Assembly (NCBI GenBank): GCA_963841885.1
Contig: CAWJEK010000023.1
Location: 22,864-86,863, forward strand
DNA length: 64,000 nucleotides
Direction: 5' to 3'
DNA from: Bog-756 sp963841885
GTDB taxonomy: Bacteria; Actinomycetota; Acidimicrobiia; Acidimicrobiales; RAAP-2
Position 1 is the first letter of the stretch, and every line of letters starts with the position of its first letter. Of the stretch, positions 58,697-64,000 are shown in pieces. The notes under the pieces are model-generated. The model searched no databases and had not been told where the DNA came from. It saw only the letters and a list, made by a program, of their open reading frames with translations. Position numbers and translations under genes: made by a program.

Positions 58697-59891
58697 GTGG
58701 AAGGCAAGCCCAAGACCATCGAGACGGCCCAAGGCTACAGGAACGATCGAGCAGCGAGGCCCGGGCAAATGGCGCTGCCGGATCTTCGTCGGGACCGACC
58801 CGGTCACCGGGAACCCACGGCAGGTGTCGAAGACCGTCGAGGCCCGCAACCGAACCGAGGCTCAGCGCAAACTGCGTGAGTGGCAGAACGAGCTGGACAA
58901 CGCGCCGGTCGAGGCCGCAGCCGATTCCACGGCGACCGTCCGTACCCTCATCGAGGAGTGGCTCCGCCACAGCGAGGTCCGGGGTCGAGCCCCCCGGACC
59001 CTCCACGACGCCCGCAGGTCGGCCGAGACGGTGATCTTCCCGGAGTTCGGGGACCTTCCCATCGCCGAGCTGACCCCCCGGCACCTCGACGAGTGGTATC
59101 GCAAGCTCGCCACCGGCGAGGGCCGGGCGAGGCCGCTGAAGGCGACCAGCATCCGTCGACACCACGGTGTCCTGTCATCGGCCCTCAGCCAGGCCGTCCG
59201 TTGGGAGTGGATCGACCGCAATCCTGCGGAGCGGTCACAGCCGCCGGCGCTCGAGCGGGTGGAACTCCAGGTACCCACCCCCGACGAGGTCCGGCGGTTG
59301 CTGGCCGCGGCCCAGGCCCGAGGTCCCCGCTGGGGGATGCTGCTGACCTTGGCCGTGCTGACCGGTGGCCGACGCGGCGAACTCTGCGGGCTCCGGTGGA
59401 TCGACGTCGAGGGCGACTCGATCCGCTTCCGCCGCTCCCTCTACCGGGCCGGGGAGGAGCGGGGCGAGAAGGCCACCAAGACCGGCCGTGAGCGACGCAT
59501 CGCTGTCGCCGGAGCCGGCATGGCCATCCTCGAGGATTGGCGGACCAGGTGTGAGGAGGCGGCCGAGGCGGCCGAAGTCGAGCTGGTCGACGACGCCTTC
59601 ATCGTCTCGACCTTCCCGGACGGCAGCCGACCGGTGAATCCGGACACCCTCACGTCGGTCGTCCACACGCTCTGCGTCGACCTCGAGATGCCCCACGTGC
59701 ACCTGCACTCGCTCCGCCACTTCGCCGCCACGGAGATGCTGGCTGCCGGCATCGACCCACGAAATGCCGCCGAGGTGCTCGGGCACGCCAATCCGTCGCT
59801 CACGCTCAGCTTGTACGGACACGCCACCAATGAACGGCAGCGTCAGGCGGCCGAAGTGCTCGGGCGGGCGTTCATCGAGCCTTCGATTTAG
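58697..59891 (+). CDS. Tyrosine recombinase/integrase, one frame break
   Basis: About 397 residues. The N-terminus VEGKPKTIETAQGY and an arm-binding-like segment GKWRCRIFVGTDPVTGNPRQ are in two frames with a break near 58745. The core-binding domain follows (TVRTLIEEWLRHSEVRGRAP). The catalytic domain has TGGRRGELCGLRW (first Arg), HLHSLRHFAATEML (His-x-x-Arg), EVLGHANPSLTLSLYGHAT (second His and the nucleophilic Tyr). All key residues are present, so it may be active. The start could be GTG 58697 or TTG 58667. It marks the edge of a mobile or integrated segment next to tRNA-Ser; no excisionase or replication genes are seen in the window. Confidence 0.9.
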
Positions 59892-60334
59892 CGATGTGGT
59901 GAGTGGAGAACTCTGACATCGAAAACGACGACTCGATCCTGAACGGAGGTCCTGCCGCAACAACTCTTCACCAATCGACCTCAGCCACTGCAAAGCTGAG
60001 AATCAGCCCCGCCACGATTCTCAGCTTGGGAGGTGCGAGCGTTGGCTGCCCGTTCCCAGCTTCATAGGCTGAGTGTCGCTCCAACTGGGTCGGAATGAGA
60101 ACCCGGCGCCGCTCTCTATCGCGCAGACGAAATACCAGCGGCCCGCTACCCGGTAGTCGAGCTGGGCGTCAACCCCGGCGGCGATCTCGGGGCGGACCAC
60201 GCAGGGAATGCACAGGGCATCTCCCAGCCTCGACCGAAAGCCCACTTCGGCAGTCGATCCTGGGTGCGCCGCCTGATAGATCAACGCAAAGATAGTCCTC
60301 TCGTATAACCACACTCACCAGCATCGATATCAGA
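59892..60334. other. Intergenic region after the integrase, with an inverted repeat
   Basis: No gene recognised. Directly downstream of the integrase is a perfect 12-base inverted repeat, AAGCTGAGAATC (59993-60004) and its complement (60016-60027), with an 11-base loop; it may be the integrase terminator or a recombination-related site. The remaining 300 bases have an open minus-strand frame (60021-60314) without family resemblance. GC begins to fall here. Confidence 0.45.
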
Positions 60335-61713
60335 TCAGCTCCGACCAAAGTGCTGACTCCAATGATGGTTGAGTTCGTGATCAAGGTCAAAATAAAGCGA
60401 TGGACGCAGACGCACGTAAGCCTTAAACATCTCATTAGAAAAACGAACAATGCCCCGTTCTCTGGAACGGAGGTCTCACAAAAATGCGGCCATGTGATTC
60501 CTGACACAAGTGACCAAGATAGGCTGACGGATTATTCACGCCACACCTATGCCTTAAGAATCTGTACACGTCGGCGCTAGGTATATCGTGGTCGGTCCAT
60601 TTCGCGAATGCACGAAGCACCTTTTCCCTCGGCGGGCTGTCCCTCACGGCCTGTTGATACATGTCGCTGCAAATTGTTGAGCCAGTCTTCGCTCTGTGAG
60701 CTGTACACGGGCGGGCTTCGATGTCATCCGAAAATAACAATGCGTGCTTCGGTGAACACATTGATCAGAGCCTCCCGGCCTAGAGATGGACAAACCATAG
60801 GGAATCCTTGGGCCATTTGTGGGAGTAGGTCCTGTGCCCCCGAATCGAACAACCATGTCGACCCCTGCATCACGAAGAGCTCATGGCTCTGTCAATAACT
60901 TACGGAAAAGATCTCGATGGCTCATCGCTGGCACTTCGACCGGAATTTGAAGATCAACTCAACGACTCGTGATCATCCAGGAGCTCTGAGACATTCTGGG
61001 CAATTCCAACGAGAATAAACTTCAAGTTAGTCGACGAAGCGGACTTAATCAACAGAAACCAGACCACTGTATCACCGAGCGGTCAAGCTCATGGATAATT
61101 AACAGCACTCTTGCACCCGTATTGGCCGTTACCGAGTTACCAGGTCGAGTAGAATCTCCTCATAATCTTGGGGAGCGCTGGAGTATAGGTTTCTATATCG
61201 TGAGAATACCTAAACTCCTTCTCCGCCTCAAATACTTTGGCATTGAATCGAAGCCGAGTGGCCGATTCGACCAGTTGAACCGTGGCGTTGCCTGCGCCCG
61301 ACGCCTGGGGCAGTAGGAGGGAATTTCAGGCGGCGTAAGATATCCGAGGTCGATGGAGTACCGTCTGAACAGGAAATGTAGACCGATACGAAGGATTCTT
61401 CAGATTCGATTACCCAAGCCGCATCTCCCTGTTTGACTAGAAGTTCCCGCTCACCAGTCGCCATCAACTGAGCTTGCAGGGCCAGGCTGGACTTACCGAG
61501 CCCTCGAAATCCATAGATCATTGGGCAGTCACCCACTGCATGGAGGCCCTGAGCAATGGTTCTGATTTCGAGGCTCACGGCCAGCAAATAGCGATGGGTC
61601 ATCCATTTCCGTTCCAGGCCTGAAGGCATTTGTAACAAGTTCAGCTTTAGACAAGAGATCCTCCCGAGCCCCTTAGGTAGATCGATAACGTAGTTGGGAT
61701 CACGAGAACCCAT
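60335..61713 (-). pseudogene. P-loop (AAA/STAND-like) ATPase with C-terminal winged helix, heavily frame-broken
   Basis: Following the protein across frames gives about 455 residues. The N-terminus MGSRDPNYVIDLPKGLG continues in a second frame as EDLLSKAELVTNAFRPGTEM and DDPSLFAGREP, then returns to QGLHAVGDCPMIYGFRGLGK, SSLALQ: Walker A GFRGLGKSS. A strand FVSVYISCSDGTPSTSDIL follows; LLIIHELDR is a Walker B-like strand. Later come QDLLPQMAQGFP and LGREALINVFTEA, and a winged helix (REKVLRAFAKWTDHD, SADVYRFLRHRCGVNNPSAY, RPPFQR, then SNEMFKAYVRLRPSLYFD). It resembles Orc1/Cdc6-like and related bacterial ATP-binding proteins of unknown role. At least eight frame changes, some compensating within 100 bases. 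Confidence 0.7.
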
Positions 61714-61907
61714 GGGTGGGCTCCCTTTGAGATACGACTGCAGTCTGCATTGAGGACAGTAACCCGACCGACGCCTTGAAGCATCGAATTAGAAGTGACC
61801 TGGACTAGCTCCCCAAATTCGCCGAATTGTTACTGCCCTTGCAAGGAAATGCGGAGCTATGCGGGTCTTCGGTGACTTGCCAGAAGTTCTTGGAATCGTT
61901 GCCGTCT

Positions 61908-63062
61908 TCACGGTGCGAGGCTCGCTGGCAAAGGCCGATCTACGTCTTTATAAAGTCAGCATGTGCGTTCGCTGATCCTTCCACGTGTGTCCACGAGCGA
62001 TCGCTACTCCGATCGATGGGTGAGGATAGGTTCCTTCGACGACACCGGCGATAGCCTCGGCAAGAATCTGTGGACTCGAAGTGTCGATTGCTAGTACCCC
62101 TTGACCACCGACATCCGACATAACAGAATCCTGAGTCGTAATCGTCGGAGTTCCGCACGCCAAAGCCTCAAGGACCGGTAGGCCAAATCCCTCTTCGAAG
62201 GATGGGTATGTAAATGCTGTTCAGCGGATCTGAGAATCGTGGGCAGCAAACCCTCCTCTAGAAATCCCGGCTTGATAATCCGATAGCGCACTTCCCTAGC
62301 GATTATCCTTCCCATCCAAGTCGTCGAGATCAAAGTTCCCCACGGAGCACCAACTAACACCAACTGTAGATCTGGATATTTGTCAGCAAGTCGGATAAAG
62401 GCCGACTGCAAAGTGCGGAGATTTTTGCGGGGTTCGAGTGCTCCTACGTACAAGATGAATGGCGAGCGAATGCCGTAGCGGGCATCCAATACCGCCAGAT
62501 TAGACGAATCTGCAGCAATAGGAGTGCTCGAGAATCGTTCCAGATCGACTCCGTGGGGTATGACTCGAATATCAAGTTCCCGATTGGCGATCGCGACTAA
62601 TCCTTAGCGGCTACCCTCTCACTCATAAGTACAATTGCATCCGCCATCCGGACTGTATTTCGGATCGCATGCCTAAAATAGTGCAACTTCGTCTTTGGGA
62701 ACCATGGCCCGTCGATCTGCTCTGAACCGGATCGCAGCCAAGCTAGATCGTGCACCGTAATGATGCGTTTCGGCCCTCGCAAAGACGCGGACTTGAATAG
62801 TGAACGCTGTGAAACTCGTACCTCTGGCTCAGCGTCTTGTAGACCTCTAGCTAGGGAAGTCTGTTCCCAAATCAGACGCCTAGGAAGGTCGGGAGCCATT
62901 CTGCGGATATTGGGCCACTCCTCGACATCATTCTTGCGAGAGATGCAGATGGGGTTGATCGAGACCGGAAGTGCTTGGGTTAGGGTTCCACGCATAGGTG
63001 CGGACTCCACCTGACGTTGGATGTTCAATTGCTGAGACGTCGAACACCACGGGGAGTTGCAT
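61908..63062 (-). pseudogene. GT4 glycosyltransferase (glycosyltransferase family 1 fold), frame-broken
   Basis: ATG 63062 opens MQLPVVFDVSAIEHPTSGGV, RTYA, the standard GT4 start with its Gly-rich donor loop. Other frames continue with IITVHDLAWL, FRHAIRNTVRMADAIVLMS, LDIRVIPHGVDLERFSS, RSPFILYVGALEPRKNLRTL (the sugar-nucleotide domain start), LQLVLVGAPWG, and ALACGTPTITTQDSVMSDVG with the preceding E-x7-E type region damaged. The C-terminus fits LYKDVDRPLPASLAP ending at 61908. About 384 residues is the normal length. It would transfer a sugar, often mannose, in exopolysaccharide or lipid-glycan synthesis. At least five frame changes. Confidence 0.75.
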
Positions 63063-63173
63063 CCCATGAGACTACAGAGTCAAGACGGCCGGCGTTAGTT
63101 GGGCTGCCTGCCAATGGAAGTTAGATCACGAACCTAAGGCATTGCCTCCGGCCACTCGACAGGTCGTGGTCAG

Positions 63174-63846
63174 CTAGGACTCCACACGGTCTAGCCAACG
63201 GCGCTCGTTATCCCTCACCTGCTTGATCCATCGGTCCTGATGATGACGCCCCTGCTGAGCACCATTATCATCCGCCAGGAACACGCGCTCTAAAAACGAG
63301 TAGACGGCCGCAACTCGAATCTCTTCACCTTGTACAGGATGAATAGCATTTCCCCTCCGTGAAGACCACAGAGATTACGTGTCGCTGGCCAAATCCAACC
63401 AATCATTGCCGCGACGGCCACGGCCGCAACTCTCACGCCCCGTTCTAGCCAAGTTTTGGGACTTCAATTCCCGTCTGATAGAGGGCCGCCCTAGCGAAGG
63501 ATCCGAAGAACGAGAAGGCTACAGAACCGATGAAAACGAGCACCGGTAGGTGGCTCGGTGGACCATGCACGTATGAATAGGTAGCAATACCGGCTATCAG
63601 CAAGATGTCATTAAAATGTGATGTGAGGCATCCCAGATAGATCGCAGTATTGGACGCGGCCTGTTGTCGCATGGCACCGCCGTCCAGTCCATCACAGCCA
63701 ACCAGAACAAGGATTGGAACGATTGACCATGTGCTACCAAGTGCGATCAGGCAGGCAGAGGCTGACGCCGCTAATAGACCGCCCAATATGAAAGTCCTAT
63801 AACCAATCCCCGTCAGGATTGGAATGGACTTGATGATTGCACCGCC
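63174..63846 (-). pseudogene. CDP-alcohol phosphatidyltransferase family membrane protein, frame-broken
   Basis: Hydrophobic segments (IPILTGIGYRTFILGGLLAA, SASACLIALG; WSIVPILVLVG) precede CDGLDGGAMRQQ, which corresponds to the CDP-alcohol motif start DGxDGAMARQQ. The following G-x3-D-x3-D part is scrambled in the main frame but partly readable in the other two frames (TTGRVQY, then WDASHH), before FNDILLIAGIATYSYVHG resumes. Later frames give LERGVRVAAVAVAAMIGWIW and a soluble C-terminus ending QVRDNERRWLDRVES at 63174. The start codon is unresolved. It lies just upstream of the GT4 gene on the same strand, which suggests a cell-envelope lipid or glycan cluster. Confidence 0.6.
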
Positions 63847-63853
63847 GATCGCT

Positions 63854-64000
63854 TCAGATCGGCCTCGGCTGAAAACGCGCCACCCAGGTGGTCAGATGGT
63901 CAAAATCAATGGCCGGTTCTGGAAGTACATCGTGTTCATCATCCCGAATCGATTCATCGATCTGTGCTGCGTCGATTGCCTGGAGGCATCACGCAGTACC
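63854..64000 (-). CDS. C-terminal end of an unidentified protein (partial)
   Basis: One minus-strand frame stays open from the window edge to a TGA at 63854 and reads like genuine acidic protein: AIDAAQIDESIRDDEHDVLP, EPAIDFDHLTTWVARFQPRP, I. The stop is just before the phosphatidyltransferase gene, so it is probably the upstream gene of the same cluster. Too short to assign. Confidence 0.45.

Noticed and set aside
63600..63700. Apparent loss of the catalytic Asp residues in the CDP-alcohol phosphatidyltransferase
   Set aside because: Pieces of the expected motif are present in the two other frames over the same bases, so local indels are the simpler explanation than an inactive enzyme.

Overview
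High-GC bacterial DNA, most likely an actinomycete (Actinomycetota, possibly an Acidimicrobiia-like lineage; genus not determinable). The pointers are very high GC third positions, a Gram-positive-type SOS box (CGAAC-N4-GTTCG) in front of recA, an F420-type LLM oxidoreductase, DUF3048 and DUF3054 proteins, many TetR regulators, and the core order rimO-pgsA-cinA / recA.

Layout. 1-4.3 kb: the 5' part of a very large secreted Ig-like repeat protein (minus strand, leaves the window). 4.7-9.9 kb: a TetR-centred catabolic locus (SnoaL-like, hydroxyacid dehydrogenase and CMD operon on one side, GH3 beta-glucosidase on the other) with a shared palindrome at both promoters. 10.1-15.5 kb: hrpB and a divergent pair of citrate synthase-like genes, one with an N-terminal HTH and one with an N-terminal CBS pair. 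15.5-26.3 kb: redox and sulfur genes (msrA-msrB, redoxin, disulfide oxidoreductase, SDR, cystathionine beta-synthase with metB, a zinc-less DksA-like protein, ohr). 26.3-35.9 kb: TetR with a GT39-type membrane protein, a Coq4-like protein, an ABC transporter divergent from PadR plus a membrane partner, and TetR divergent from a drrAB-type exporter. 35.9-49.4 kb: amine oxidase, pirin, then two similar ring-cleavage modules (flavin monooxygenase plus extradiol dioxygenase, each with a divergent TetR) separated by an ABC-F gene. 49.7-58.4 kb: SDR/SnoaL/LLM operon, then recA, DUF3048, cinA, pgsA and rimO. 58.5-59.9 kb: tRNA-Ser(GCT) and a tyrosine integrase. 60.3-64 kb: a much lower-GC stretch with broken genes for a P-loop ATPase, a GT4 glycosyltransferase and a CDP-alcohol phosphatidyltransferase, all on the minus strand.

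Two cautions. First, many otherwise good genes carry one or two single-base frame breaks, which look more like consensus errors than biology; genes are therefore given as whole spans with the break noted. Second, in the last ~4 kb breaks occur roughly every hundred bases while protein motifs stay legible, so that part is either badly sequenced, decayed, or joined from elsewhere.

Nothing here is a clear new defence or mobile system. The most distinctive observations are the HTH-citrate synthase / CBS-citrate synthase divergent pair, several exact palindromic operators that tie neighbouring genes into regulons, the N-terminal extension of cystathionine beta-synthase, and the integrase-flanked low-GC island.
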